Below, piece after piece: positions 1-12,343 of a DNA stretch of 64,000 nt; within the stretch, counting starts at the first letter, position 1; each line of letters starts with the position of its first letter. The DNA lies in assembly GCA_010015655.1 (NCBI GenBank), contig ML976716.1, positions 193,503 through 257,502 on the forward strand, given 5' to 3'. The notes under the pieces are model-generated. The model was not told where the DNA came from and searched no databases. It saw only the letters and a program-made list of their open reading frames with translations. The position numbers were made by a program, and so were the translations under genes. The DNA comes from Bimuria novae-zelandiae CBS 107.79 (lineage: Eukaryota > Ascomycota > Dothideomycetes > Pleosporales > Didymosphaeriaceae).

Positions 1-1860
1 GCGATGTAATTACCATACAAATTACTTTACAAAAGGCATTTTACGACATTTGGATCATTGAGCGTGTGCGATCATTGAGCTAGTAGGGCCGTGCGGAGCA
101 CGGCCTTTTTCGGAGAAAAACTGAGAATCAGCCATTGGGGCCGAGTAGTATTTATTACTATAGAGACATACGCTCCTTAGCGCTTAACTTATAGTAGATT
201 TATTATTATTCTATGTCTTTACTACTTAAAGATTACCTGTCATGCTATTAAGCTTCTAGAAACTAGGTTAGACTTATTAAACGTATATTATATAGGTAGT
301 AATATAGTCCTCTAGCGTAACTATTCACCTATTATTATTTTTATACTTAAATAGCTTAATTAGCTTAGGCGTAGTATATTTATATTTAATATTTTTAATA
401 ACTATTAAAAAGTGTTCTTGTGTGCGCGTGCCTTTTATATTAAATAAATTAATTTTAGTATACTAGCTAGTAACTTTAATCTATAATTATAGCTAGTTTT
501 TAAAGTTATATAACTTTAGCGCGGCATATAAGCGCTTATAGTTATTAATTTGGTTACGTTAATAGACTACGATTAATAGCGTAAAGTGCTTTTTACGGAA
601 GACAAGCCACGCGTGCAATATATCCTTATTATATAGTAAGTAAATATAGCGCTTAGTAATTATCTTATTAATATTTATATTTAGGTTTTAAAGTGCTTAC
701 TTTTACTTAAGATAGCAGGTATATTACTTCTTATATTAGTTATACATAAATTAATAGCGTTAAAATTTATTATTATTAAGGTTAGCGTTGGCGTATATCA
801 TACTAGGTACCTCAGTAACTTTGTATTGGTGCGCTATAGGCTCGACAGGCTCTATGAGTAGAGGCAGGTTAGCTATAGCGACGTCGGGGTTGCAATACTG
901 CCATAAATCGTGCTGCTGCGCGGCGTCCTTACGAAGAAAGATCTATACCTGCTAGTCCTCAGGCTTGTTAAGGACTACTGTGACACGCGTTGTCGTAGGA
1001 TCAGATTCTGTCGTTATCGTAGAGTCGTGCAGCTATCACACAAGTCGTATGCAGCAGGTATCGCAGGATCGTTGTAAACGATTGCAGGATTGCAGGTGAG
1101 TAGCAGCCTTAGCAGGTGCAAACCGGGCTCATAACTGTGACGTCGAAAAAGAGTGTTGAGGCAATCGTTGTTTTGATGGAGAAGCTACTCTATAGAGCTA
1201 TATACTGTGGATCACTTGCACGTGGATCATGTGCACTCGCCGCACGTACACGGGTGGCCCAAGCTTCATGTCCTAAACCGTCACATTAAATAAATTTAAT
1301 AAAAGGCTAAAGGTAGGCGGTATAAGACTTTTATTTAGATTAATAAAATACGCCTTCTTACGATGGACGGTAATTAAGTAGTACTAGACTTAATATTAAA
1401 AAGGTAGGCGGCTATTCTCCCTTTATAGCATTTCTTATATAAGTATTAGTATTAATAGCTATAATAGCTATAATACTTAATATAATTACGTATTATAGAA
1501 AGAGCTTATTTAAGAAGTAATTAACATATTAAATTTAATAATAAATAAGATAAACAGGCTAATAATTATATAGGAATAAAGGTAAAAAGTTAGTAAAAAG
1601 CTAAAGCTCAGCATTTACTCTATATAGAGATATACTACACCTAAAATAGCTAGATCTATTAAATCTATTAAATCCTCCATTCGGAGCTATTAAAATCCGC
1701 CACCTAGAACTCTACTCACGCCTCCTTCCTAATTAGGAACCGTACAGCTATACTACGGGTCAAAATCTGGTACGGTACGGTGTACGGTACGGTGGGCGCC
1801 TCACTACGGTACGTACTGCTAAAAGCCAATTACGGACCGTAGTACGTACTGTTGGACGCG
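1..1860. mobile_element. RIP-decayed retroelement region
   Basis: AT-rich, gene-free DNA dominated by TA-rich words with no usable reading frame. Between about 800 and 1260 the base composition is more normal, and a Gag-like peptide can be read on the minus strand (separate entry). No LTR pair or target duplication could be paired by eye, so the ends of the element are unknown and the left part may run out of the window. The pattern (many TAG/TAA where Trp/Gln codons are expected) fits RIP of a repeated element. Superfamily beyond the Gag-like piece is not established. Confidence 0.6.
770..1020 (-). pseudogene. Ty1/copia Gag-like fragment, RIP-mutated
   Basis: On the minus strand one frame reads through about 80 codons, with text such as RVTVVLNKPED, IFLRKDAAQQHDLWQYCNP and LLIEPVEPIAHQYKVTEVPS, interrupted only by two TAG codons at places where fungal copia-type Gag proteins tend to have Trp. 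The string resembles the N-terminal Gag region of fungal Ty1/copia polyproteins. This is recognition by eye from a short, damaged fragment, so the family call is tentative. No protease, integrase or reverse transcriptase remnant is readable in the flanks. Confidence 0.45.
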
Positions 1861-2983
1861 CTGCCTCACTTGCACTAGCCCTGTCTCTGGCGGCTTAAAT
1901 GCATTATAATATATCTGAGAACTCAGAGGACAGAAAGTTCTTCAACCACTATAATCTCGAATACAGTCCTCTTTCGACTACTGTAGCTGAAGCTACGTGG
2001 GTTGGAAATAATCAAAGTTTTTTTTTTTTTTTTTGGATAAATGCTCCCGTTCACACTGGCATCTTGATCGAACACAACGCACATAATTCTTCTGAAGCGT
2101 AATAAAAATGCTAACTTCCAATGGTCAATCGCAGCCACCCGAGCAGCAAGATGCTGCCAATAGTGCGCAGGAGGAACATGTCACCAACAGTGCGAGCAAT
2201 CAAGCCCAATATGGTAGCAAATACATAATTTGTCAGGCGCAGCTCGTGTAAATGCCCTGAATCTGTGCAATGGGCATTTCGATGTCGATTCAACGGTGTT
2301 TTGTAGTCACTCACGACTGAACGGCGCCAATGAGGGAAATAGAAAGCACCAATATTGTTTGCTTTAGAATCTGGAGCTCATCTTTCCGTTAGGGGAACTC
2401 GTCGTTTCGGATCACAGAGGAACGGTCTGTATTTCCTGAATTTGTAGTGTTGGCATTTTCGACAACACGCGCTTCAGGAAGCGAAGTATATTTCCGCCAA
2501 GCCGTCATCACGCAAGATAGTCAAGATCAACTCAGATAGAAAGGGCTCTGTAGGCTTCACAATGGACTTTAGGACTGAAGGTGCGTTCTCTAGCCAGCTG
2601 TGTGGGTTCCCCGTTTAACTTTTAGAAGTAACTTCCTGTTTCGCCACCGGAAGCACCTGGGAAAATACAAGTGCCTCGGAAAAACAACCGAACTTACACA
2701 ATATCCGCGAATTCCTGGTGTACCTCGTGATTACATTGCGGGTCATTGGAAGCCATAAGGGGAGGAGCGCACAACGACACATTCAAGCTACACTGTCGCT
2801 GCATTTACAACCTCTGAGTGAACTGGATGAGAAAAATAGTGAGATTGCTTAAATTCAAAAGCCAGGAGCCACCACTCCAATGGGTATCCAATAGAAGCCA
2901 AGGCCCTGAGCCATGCTGGCCCTGCCACCAAAACGCCGATCCTTACACCAGTCCTTCCCACTCTTTGCGTCCACTTGTAGACT
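1861..2983. other. intergenic, no gene seen
   Basis: Normal-composition DNA between the decayed retroelement and the 3' end of the telomere-binding gene. It holds a T16 tract at about 2019-2034 and only short shadow ORFs. No RNA gene or repeat was recognised. Confidence 0.5.
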
Positions 2984-5870
2984 TCACCACGTCCAGCCTT
3001 CATTCCTCAGTTGCGTCTCCATAGCCGGCGTTATTACACCTTGAAACCCTGGTCGCAAGCCAGCACTGGACCTGTTCCTGTTAGTATCTACTCCTTACTG
3101 ATGCTCGCTGGAAGAATCGTGAAAACTTACTTAATCATGTTCTTAGCCATAACCCTGGCCTTGTCTTTGAGATCGACCTGGGTACGCCGCTCAACCAGCT
3201 CGCCATCTTCTTTATCAAAGAAGATAGCATCGCCCTCCTTGTCGATAGCTAGTATTCTCGCATACATCCTCGGGTAATCCGCCATATAGTCAACCAGCGC
3301 ATTTTCTTCGGCAGCTGTCCATGGTCTCTTGACTCTCCGCGGCCGCCGATCCGCTCTGAGCGCCGTGTGAGCGCGAGCCAGTCTGACCTGATCGTTATAT
3401 GTTGAACGCGGGGGTGCATCTTCCGTCAATTCAGGCTCGGAGGACTCGGAGGGCTCTTCCGTTTCCGGAAGTGAGAAGTCGTCGATGTCTCTGAAACCTG
3501 CATATCTGTCCGCCTGACGCTGAGGCTGATGACTTGTAGGTGCCGCAGAAGAGCTCCGGTCCATGCGAACGCGTTTAGGTGCCTTGCCCCTCTGGCGTTC
3601 TATGTTTGTGCTACGATACGCAGTGTCAAAAGCATCGTCGTCGTCGTCGTCCGAGATCTCAACGATTTTTCGCTTCTTGGGACTGGGATGTTGAGGCTCC
3701 TTGCCTTTCCTAGAAGGACCGGTAGCTGGTTGACGCGTAGAAGGACCAGGAGTGGGCTGGCTGTCATCAAACCCGTCTCCGAATTCGACCCGTTGCGCAT
3801 TCGCTTGTCGCTCGAACAAAGACATCGCGCGATTTTCTTTATCTGTTGCACGAGTCTCCTTGAGAAGGTTGACGAAGTCATTTGTCGATTGAGGCGGTCG
3901 TGATGACGAAGGAATCTGGGTTGGGCGTGATGACTCTGGTGCCCGCGGTGGTCGTGTTGATTCTAGAACCTGAGTGGGGCGCAATAACTCCAGAGTCTGT
4001 GTAGGTCGCGAGGATTCTGGTAGTTGAGTCGGGCGTGACGAATCTGGGACATGCTGAGTAGGCGCTGTCATATTTATCTCTTCCACATTTCCCTCGGCAG
4101 CCTCAATGATCTGATCATACACGTCCTCTTGCTCGGGTCGTGGCTCCTCGTCTTGTGGCAGCGGCTCTTCCATTAGTCCGTCTTCTACCGGCTCTGCCTC
4201 GGCCTCCACTCCTGCCAATTGTGACACTTGCTGATGAGAACCTTCTAAGCCTACACCTGCTCGTTCCACGAAGGGCTCCTGTTGAGACACATCCTCCAGA
4301 GAGTGAGCAGAAGGCCTTGATTCCAAGGCTTTTATCTTGGTGAGGACTTCTTCGTCGACCGGTGCGTTTGGGTCGAACTTTCTGCTGCTCCGTCTTCTAT
4401 CGCCTCCGAACGATGTGCGGCTCTTACGAGGTAATGTACGCTGAACGGGCAGATCTGCTTCCGCGACCGCGGTTGGGTACTCTCGTTCCGCTTGGACACG
4501 TTCGACAATACCGGACACACCGCCTTGGTTCTGTATAGCTGCTTCGAGCTCTATGTTCCGGTCACGTACCCACTCCAACAAGCGTAACATGACGGCGCTC
4601 CAGGGAAAGTGAGCACTCAGATCCTCCAGATTGACGCTCACTCCTCGTTCTTGTGACTCTTGCTCAAACAACAGGAATTGTTGAATGAATTCCACTTGGT
4701 CTTTGACTTTTTGCGCAAAAGCCTCAGGCAGGGGAGAATCATCGCCACCCAAGGCGAAAGTATTCCATCCGCGAACGGGGCCCCACTCATCAGAGTTCTC
4801 TGTATTGGGATGGAAAAACACCTCTTCGAGCGCCGCATGGGGATTGAATGTTTGGTCTGCAGACCCTTGTTGCAAATACAGTATAGCAAGCTGCGTACGC
4901 AGTGCAAGGGCCAATTCGAAGGTCTCTTGAAGCAATGCACTGTCTCCAGTGACTGACGTGGTGGTATTGGTACCAAGGATCAGTGCTGGAAGGAACAGTT
5001 CTGGGAAAGAAACGTCAAGCGCGCGAAGAACTCCAACCATATTCTTGTCGTCTCGATCTGTGTTGATCATGTCTTTCGCAAATATTACGAGGTTGGCCTG
5101 GTAAAGGAGCAAGTCGATGCCCGTCTCGGTGGCAGCGCTGTCTCGATTCGAGCCGAACAGAGAAGCGTGCACAGCAGGAAGGTGAATGTATTGATGCGAT
5201 TCTCCACGATAGTGGATAAGGCGCATGGACAATTGGTGGTCGAAATCGTTGTAGTCAGCGACAAAATCCGAACCCGCAATCCGCATCTCCTGTATACGGT
5301 CGTGAAGGTCCGGAATGCGGCTGCCTTCGGGAGCCAGGTGGTTCAAGAACTCGAGTACTTCATCATGAAGCTTGGGCAGACGACGGAGTACAAAGCGGGG
5401 GTTCAATGATTCAGCCTCTACAAAGGTGAAGGACGATATAACAGTGGTCCCCGACATTGCGGAGACTCCACCGAGCGAGCGGCGGGGTGCCGCAATTTCT
5501 ACTGTCGGCTGCAGCTGCGTCTCAGGCACGTCTTCTTCGACGACTTGCGTGTCGCCTTCTTCCACGACTGTCAAGTCTGCCGTATAGTTCATTAGCTTAT
5601 GACGCTACACGCGATATTTGGTGTGTATAGTCGTAGGCCGTTTGCGGATGCGACTGACTAACCTGCGATCGCTTCCTTCTGAGCCTTCCTCTTGGCCATG
5701 GACGTCGCCCTTCCATCTGCTTCATTTTCACTTCTGACGCTTTCGACGCTTGCTTGGCGCGCGCTGCGACGCGTCGGCTTCACAGGCTCTTCAATGTCGC
5801 GGCTCGCGCTTCTTGTTACTCTTGGACGCGTCGTGCGCCCGGCTTGCTGTGTCGTTGCTTTTGGTGGCAT
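2984..5870 (-). CDS. telomeric repeat-binding protein (TRF/Taz1/Tbf1-like)
   Basis: Predicted to bind duplex telomeric repeats in the nucleus. Three exons, 5870..5663, 5576..3131 and 3071..2984, give 913 residues; both introns (86 and 59 nt) keep the frame exactly. A basic N-terminus (about 1-65) precedes a helical region near residues 120-400 that looks like the TRF-homology dimerisation domain. An acidic, disordered middle follows, holding six 9-residue repeats of the type ESSRPTQxP (about 578-632) and an SDDDDDD stretch. The C-terminal Myb/telobox module starts at RRVKRPWTAAEE (about 819) and carries VDLKDKAR; its last helix, ending near GLRPGFQGV, is encoded by the short third exon. The start at 5870 is chosen as the ATG of MPPKATTQQ; in-frame ATGs lie further upstream, so the N-terminus is the least certain part. 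Which TRF-type subfamily it belongs to cannot be settled by eye. Confidence 0.8.
3889..4052 (-). repeat. 27-bp coding repeat (9-residue S/T-RPTQ units)
   Basis: Inside the telomere-binding gene six consecutive 27-bp units encode variants of ESSRPTQxP (SSRPTQLP, ELLRPTQVL, ESTRPPRAP, ESSRPTQIP, SSSRPPQST). Period and conserved RPTQ core are visible directly in the translation. It could be a multivalent short linear motif; that is inference. Confidence 0.75.
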
Positions 5871-7466
5871 TTGCGGGGCGTGAGTTATGCGCCGGCTCGA
5901 TGATCGCACGCCTCTGCGGTCTGCCATTGCTGCAGTGCTTGGCTGCGATGCGCGCGAGCATGGAGGGCGTGTTGTAGGAAGGTCGAGAACGCGCCGCGCA
6001 CAACATGGGGAAGCGACGGTTACCAACCCATGTCATGCCGGATCGCGCTTGCCGAAGGCAGCACGTGGGCAAGCACGCTGTCACATGATGCTAGCGAACC
6101 CGGCATCAACATCAACAATGAACATGGGAACCGAGCGCTTCTCTTACTCCACTCGCATGTCCAGTCAGGACTGCAGAACCTCTTCAAGCACTAAATCTGC
6201 TTTATAGGCGGACATAGTCGAGCATGAGGCATACAGTGTTAGCGTTTAAGTAGAATCTCTACAGTTAGGCGCCGAATGACTACTGACTGGTATCATCTCT
6301 ATCCTTCAAGTCATCGTGCATGCGCAAAAGGAATTCGATAATAACAACCAATACTGTAATTCCTTCCGGAAGTGATGACGCAGTGAAGGAACTCAGTTGT
6401 GTCTATACGGAATAAGCATAAGCTGAACGATGCAACAGAAATGCTCTTCTGCTCCACTCACCGACCCCCTGTTAACAGCATGCCTGGAAAGAATACAAGG
6501 CCCAAGAGGTTTCTGCGGGCAAAATAACCCAACCAGCACAATCACCTGGCATCCTTCGCGGGTTGATCGTGCTTGTTGATACCATCCATGGCAGAGAATT
6601 GCACACCACTGTCTTATATCCTTTACAGCTTGCTAGTAATGTCGCGTAAAGAAAATACCCGCGTAGTCGTATTCATGCTCCACAACTACAAGAAAACGCA
6701 AAAATCTACTCTTCAAACGTTGCGCCCTGGATACCAAAGTCCAGTTGAGCTCCAAACGTATCAGTGAATGACACGATGCCCCACCTCTCACGCCTGCAAA
6801 CTCGAAAGGAATTCGGTCTCTGGCACATAATAAAGGTCTATATAATGTTTTATTTTTGATGAATTTTCGCTCAGATGTTACTTGGCCTCCCCACACACCC
6901 TAGCGTAGTACAGGCGTACACAAGGCCTCGGTAGCCTTGCGAGTGATGACTCACTGGTCTCGCATTTCCTCTTCCTTGTTTTTTATCGTTAGGGTAGGGT
7001 ATCGAACCCTGTCGTGGCCTTTTTTCTTTTTTTTTTTTTTTTTTTCTAAATATTATTTGTGTTTTTATACGAAGTGTATATGCGATCTGTCCACGAACAT
7101 CATAACCCGTTTAAAGCACCAGCATGAGTTAATGCCATCCAACAGATAGGGTTTCCTATATTATTATTAAAGGCCTGAATGGATAATGCGACTCGCACTA
7201 CCAGAGAACATTTACTTCTTTCTATAGGTGATAAACGACCGTTAGGGGAGGCGATCTATCCCGGTTCACTATCGGTCTTCTACTCACCAAGTTCCACCAA
7301 GATAGTTGGTCGGTTAAAAGGATTACAAGCGGTCTTGAGCGGTACCTAACACCTAGCCTCTCAAATACCTGCAGGATCACTTCCTAATGCAATCTCCATG
7401 CTATCCAAGAAGGGCACTTCGCGGAATCTCCGAACAAAGGTACCCATATAATTGGTTCATCATCTA
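5871..7466. other. intergenic, no gene seen
   Basis: About 1.6 kb between the divergent start of the telomere-binding gene and the 3' end of the amidase pseudogene. A long T-rich tract lies at 7020-7046. Short ORFs only. A tRNA-like B-box string near 7000 was examined and rejected. Confidence 0.5.
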
Positions 7467-9337
7467 TCACTTTCCTCCCCTCGCCCCTTGTCTAAAAAGC
7501 CTCCCCGTCCTCGTCTCCCTCAGCAACCCCTCCCCCGCCGCCCACGCCGCAAAATCCAAAAGCATAAAATCACACCCCCGATGCGCGAGCACACCGATCG
7601 CTACGGGCATCTTCTCCTCCACACCCGTCACATTACTCACATACCCCACTTACCCGATTGGAAAATCGACTTCCGGGCCTTGGCTCTGCACGCTGTAGTA
7701 ATATTTTACAAAAGCAGACCACGTCAGGCGGGACGTATACGTTGTTCCTGTAGCTCGGCTCGCCGTCGAACATGGGGATCAGAAAGAGAGATTCCGAGCA
7801 CGAGGAGGGATGGGACCGCACTACGTGCTCCCCAAACCACGAAGGGAAATAGGCAAAGCGTGAATACGACTCCGCGACATCGGCGTCTGTGATATTTTCC
7901 GCAGATTTGTACCGCGCAGCTGGCACGGGGTTGATGGCAGGAGTGCGACCGTTGTACGCGGCTGCATAGTCGCGCTTGAACGGGGCGATGACGTGGTCGT
8001 GCTGGTTCTTCCAATTCAAACTAAACCCCACTTGTTGCAGGTGAGAGGAGAATTCAGTGCCGGAGTGGTCAGCGTGGGCGGTGGCGTTCCAGAATTCGCG
8101 TATGGAGGTGGTGGATATGGTAGCGTTTAATTTTGTTGCGAGCGCGGTGATCCAGGAGGAGAAGAGGGCGTGGGGGGCGTTGTTTGCGACGGGCCAGAGG
8201 TTCGAGGGCACGATGAGGTGGCGCGGAAAGGTGGTGTGGTTGCGGGTGAGCGTGAGGTTCAGCGCGTAGGCGGCAGAGGTAAGGAATGAGGTGCCGAAGG
8301 ACTGCAGAGTGTACGGGCTGCGCGTCATGAAGCCGATAGCGTCGAAGTAGGTACTCTCGGGCATGATGCCGTCGTTGAGGGTGGCGCCGAAGCTGGGGCG
8401 GAGAGCGACGAGACCGTTCTTGGATGCGGGGATGCGCACGCTGCCGCCTGTGTCGGTCCCGATGCTGACGTCTACCCAGTCGTAGGCTGCTGTAGCAGCA
8501 CCAGCGCCAGTGGAGGAAACACCTGGATCTTGGTAGCCGTCACCGCGGGGATTGAAGGCACCGTGGTAGTCGACCCAGTCAGCTGTTACGCAGTCGGAGT
8601 TGGTGAACTGAGCTGTCTTCGTCTTGCCGCTCATTACAGCGCCCAGGTCGATGAGGGTCTGTATAGCAGGTGCCGTCTTGTTGAGAGGGGGATAGAGCTT
8701 GGCCCAGGCTCTGTTACCATTCGTCGTCTTGATCCCCGAAATGTCGATGATGTCCTTCACGGTCACGCGTACGCCATCCAGAGGCTTGAAAGGGGACGTA
8801 GAATTGTAGTAAAGCCTAGAAGGCACAGGAATGCCTAAGGTGGCCTCACTCATAGTGCTCACCAACGCATAGCGGAAGCCGTGGGTTTTAGAGTCTGGCA
8901 GAATACCGTTCATGGAGGCCTGGTAGTCATCTTCATTAGGGCGGTGGAACAACCCGGACTCTATCGAGCTTGTGCTTTGGATATATATAGCTGGGAATGG
9001 TCAATTACATGTTCGAATGATCGACGAAAGCATCAACCAACTCTGAAGACAAGCCTCATCAAAGACATGGTCAACCGCGGTGTACATCTCAACTTGGCTC
9101 TTGACCCAGTCGCACGTAACCCACATCCTCGCCGCTCGGTGTAAACACCGTGAGCGGGACAATACCCGCACCCTCCAAAGAGGGCGCCGCAAGTGCTGCG
9201 GTCTCGCCCGTGAAGGATCCCACGAACGTCGTACCAGTATTCGGACTTGTCAAAGAAACCGACTGAGGCAGCGACAGCTTCAAATACCCCAGACCGGAGG
9301 CGACCGAGCCAGTGACCACGCTCCTGACGGAAGGCAT
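7467..9337 (-). pseudogene. amidase-signature enzyme, pseudogene
   Basis: An amidase-signature (AS) family enzyme, which hydrolyses amide bonds with a Ser-cisSer-Lys triad. The Lys region (VRVTVKDII) and the Ser/Gly-rich signature (SIGTDTGGSVRIPA) are intact in the central 439-codon frame (8952..7633). The coding sequence is broken in at least four places: a frameshift between about 9118 and 9140, after VFTPSGEDV; a TGA at 9003-9001, after which the same frame continues into HRPNEDDYQAS; a frameshift at about 7714-7720, after NNVYVPPDVV, with the expected AFVKYYYSVQ in another frame; and a TAA at 7652-7650, followed in frame by VGYVSNVTGVEEK and the normal C-terminus. The N-terminal frame MPSVRSVV...PSGEDV (from 9337) resembles the N-terminal extension of fungal amidases; the true start is uncertain. 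None of the breaks is explained by an intron. Confidence 0.8.
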
Positions 9338-10218
9338 TGTGACTTTTCCAAAGCTTTGGATACAGCTCGTCTACCCAAAATGCCGGAACCCTCCGCGTAT
9401 TTATGCGTTCCCCTCCTCCACTTCCTTCTACCTCTGCATCGAAGCCGATGTCCTCATCGTGTGAGCTTAGAGCATAGCAGACACAGAGCTAGAAAGCGGA
9501 CATCCTCAAAGCGTTCGGATCTGGCTGCCGCCCCCGTGGCCTCGGCGAGATAAGATGGTCGTGTACATAAGAATTGAGGCATTTGGTAGCTCAGCTGTGC
9601 GCATGGAGCGCATCATAGGACGCGCTTGCAGATAAAGCTGTGGGTCGACCAGATAGCCGGGCCGTCCTTGGTGCTTGGTACCTAAATCGCACGTTGTGTT
9701 CAACATCGGACGAAGCGCATTATCAGCAAGAACAGGCGTTGTGAACGATTGTTGTGACTGTTAGGTTTCGGAACGAAACAGGATACGGTGGCGCTCTTCG
9801 GAACCGGCACGAATCGGCACCACGGCTGCCCAGACATCGGCGGTGCAATTCACGTTCTCAGTAATATCACACAAAATCCACAATCTAAATGAGGTATATC
9901 CAGGAAGACGGTGCAAACAGCGGTACAATTCACCCTCTACACCCCTAAACTATTACCCTACCCCCTTCAACCCCGCAATGTCCAACTCCACGACTATATG
10001 CAAGCCCACCCAAAAATGCCAGCCAGCCAACCATAACTTTTCTCTCTCGCGCATAACGTACATGGTAAAGGTACAGCGAAAGATCAATACGGAGGCAGAG
10101 CATTACAAAGTAGATATACGAAAAGCAAACATCAAGAGAGTGAGAGAGTGAGTATGTGTATCCTTTAGCGCCGTAGAATGCTATAATCTCAAATTGAGTT
10201 AGGTTCGGTGTAGGGTGG
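9338..10218. other. intergenic, no gene seen
   Basis: About 0.9 kb upstream of the amidase pseudogene and downstream of the GDT1 gene. Contains only shadow ORFs. Confidence 0.5.
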
Positions 10219-11920
10219 TTACTCGTGGTACATGGCCTCGAACAGGTAAATGACGCCGAAAACGAGGAAGGCAATGGCGCCGCCCAGAGTAACTGCGTCA
10301 GGTCAGCATAGGCTCATGTGGGGTGGGATGAGAAGGAAATGCTTACCGACACGCATGCTGACTTTGCCAGCGATGGCCCTTCCACCGATGACGGCGCCAG
10401 CTGTGCAGAGCCCGTGGCCGAAGATGGCGCCACCGGTCACCCACCAGTAGTCTGACCCAGCGGCCATGGCGACCGTCGCAATCTGGCTGCGGTCGCCCCA
10501 CTCGCCCAGGAAAGTCATGACAAAGGTCTGCACCCAGGCGGGGCTAAGGAGAAGAGAAAAGAGATTGTTGAGGCCGCTCAGGGCACTCGACAGCGACGAG
10601 CCACCGGGTGACGGTGCACGGTCCGGCGAGGAAGATGGGCTGCGGGCAGGAGCAGGAAGGCGCGATTGTGACCTTGAGCGACGGGCGCGCCCAGACTCAA
10701 GCACGTAGGGCGAGATGGAAGACGACTTCTTTCGACCGCCCTTTTGTTGCCTAGCAAGGGATTCCTTCTCTTCGAGCTCTTGCTCCACCTCGCGCATCTC
10801 TTCGCCGACACCTTCGTCCGGGCTCATGGCTAGGCCCTCGCGCATGAGCTTGACGCCGAACACGAGGAAGAGGACGGCGGCGGCGAGGTGCGTGAAGCGC
10901 TCGGGGATGAGCGTGGGTACGGCGTGGCCTAGGACGGCAGATAGGACCGTCATGACAATGAGGGCGGAAAAGGCGGCGGAAAAGACGAGGATGCGGGGGT
11001 GGCGCATCGCCATGAGCGCAGCCACAAGGAATGTCTTGTCGCCAATCTCAGAGAAGATGATCATGGTAAGGGAAAGCACGAAGGAGTGGAAGGGCTGGAT
11101 GACGCCGCCGGCCTCTTGGTCTTCTGGCATGGCGCTGGTGCCCGTCTTCGGTGTGGTGTCGAGCGGATTGGTCTTTTCCGACGAGGGAGGGATGGGATGT
11201 GGTATATCGTGCGGGCTTTCGGGAAGATCTGTGGGTTTCTGCGCTTCCGTTAGCTTTGAAACAAGTTTCATGCGGTAGTTCAACGTTTCAACTCACCTCG
11301 AGCCCTTGTGCGCCGAGTACACGTGTCTCGCCATCTGCGTCTTTTCCGTCTTTCGATGCCTCCTGCTTGTCCTTGAGGCGCTGCTGGTCACCGTGGGATG
11401 TGGGCAGTTCTGGCGCTTCCTTTGGCGGCTCGGGCACCTTCTCCACCTTCTCGCCCGTTTTGCCCTCTTGCGCTAACCGCTCCTTGTCCTTTGCGGACAC
11501 GCCGCCCTCTGTGCCAGTGTTGCCCTTTGGTGACTGCCTGTCCGGATCGTTCATGACGCTGTCGTCCTTTTCAATCTTCGCGGCCAGCTCTTCCTTCTCC
11601 GCTGATGTAGGCTTACGGGAGCCTGGTCGTAGCTCTTCTATCCCGCCGGGGCCCTTCTTTGTCGTCACCGTCTTCTCGTCGACGTATGGTCCCGCATGGG
11701 GCTTGCCGTCGAAGCCATCTACGGGGGCGTCTTTGGTGCCCTGCTGCTTGGGCGAGAGGGCTGCCACCGCATCTGGTGCGCCCGTCGCCGTGGCAATTTC
11801 GCTCGAGGTGACGCGCGCAACCTTGGTGCTGTCGGCGTCTGCGAGAACCTTTGCGGAGAGCACCTGCACGGCTGGCAGCAGGAGGAGAAGGGCCGTCGCC
11901 TGTGGCTGTCGCAGCCTCAT
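10219..11920 (-). CDS. GDT1: Gdt1/TMEM165-family Golgi cation transporter
   Basis: UPF0016/Gdt1 family protein, which in yeast and animals supplies Mn2+ and Ca2+ to the Golgi lumen in exchange for protons and supports glycosylation. Exons 11920..11297, 11238..10347 and 10292..10219 give 529 residues; introns are 58 and 54 nt. Both family signatures are present, one per half: EIGDKT and EWGDRS, each in a hydrophobic helix, within two sets of about three membrane segments. The first exon encodes a signal-like start (LLLLLPAVQVLSA) and a roughly 190-residue charged, Lys/Glu-rich region; a second polar loop with an RSRSQSRLPAP-type stretch separates the two halves. Yeast Gdt1 is about 280 residues, so the extra length is N-terminal and in the loop. 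The last exon restores the expected end (TLGGAIAFLVFGVIYLFEA). Confident on family; metal specificity is inferred. Confidence 0.92.
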
Positions 11921-12343
11921 GGTGGTGGTGATGTGGTGGAGCTTGGACAGAAAAGCGGACAGGGGTGCGTCGAGGCAATGACCGGGGCGCGTGGGATCGT
12001 CAGAAGTGGCGTGCGAAATTGGTCGGTCTGGTAGGTAACGTCGAGATAGAGAGTGCAGAGAAGGGAAGTTGGTGTGCCGCGCGTTGATGACCGGATTAGC
12101 AACGTATAACTATAAGTCGGCGTCGGTTTTAGGAGACGGATTACAAGCATGGGCGCAAGGGGTGGTGTGCGCCATGTGGACCAATACCGGCAGCAACACC
12201 GCCCAGCCGCGACGCTATACGATCAGGGGTACATACACGACACATCTGCAGCTGAAAGGTTGCGTGTTTCGACGATAGGTTTTAGAACGTCGCGTCACGC
12301 ACACTCCAGACGGTGCCCCTTCTCCTGCAGCAAGTGCGAGTTG

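Noticed and set aside
6985..7026. tRNA-like string (TCGAACCCT followed by a T-rich run)
   Set aside because: The T-loop and T-stem cannot be aligned without a shift, the acceptor stem with GGCCTCG upstream has a mismatch and there is no anticodon arm.
11151..11981. 276-codon ORF on the plus strand
   Set aside because: Antisense to GDT1 exon 1 and start of exon 2; low-complexity Ser-rich translation only.
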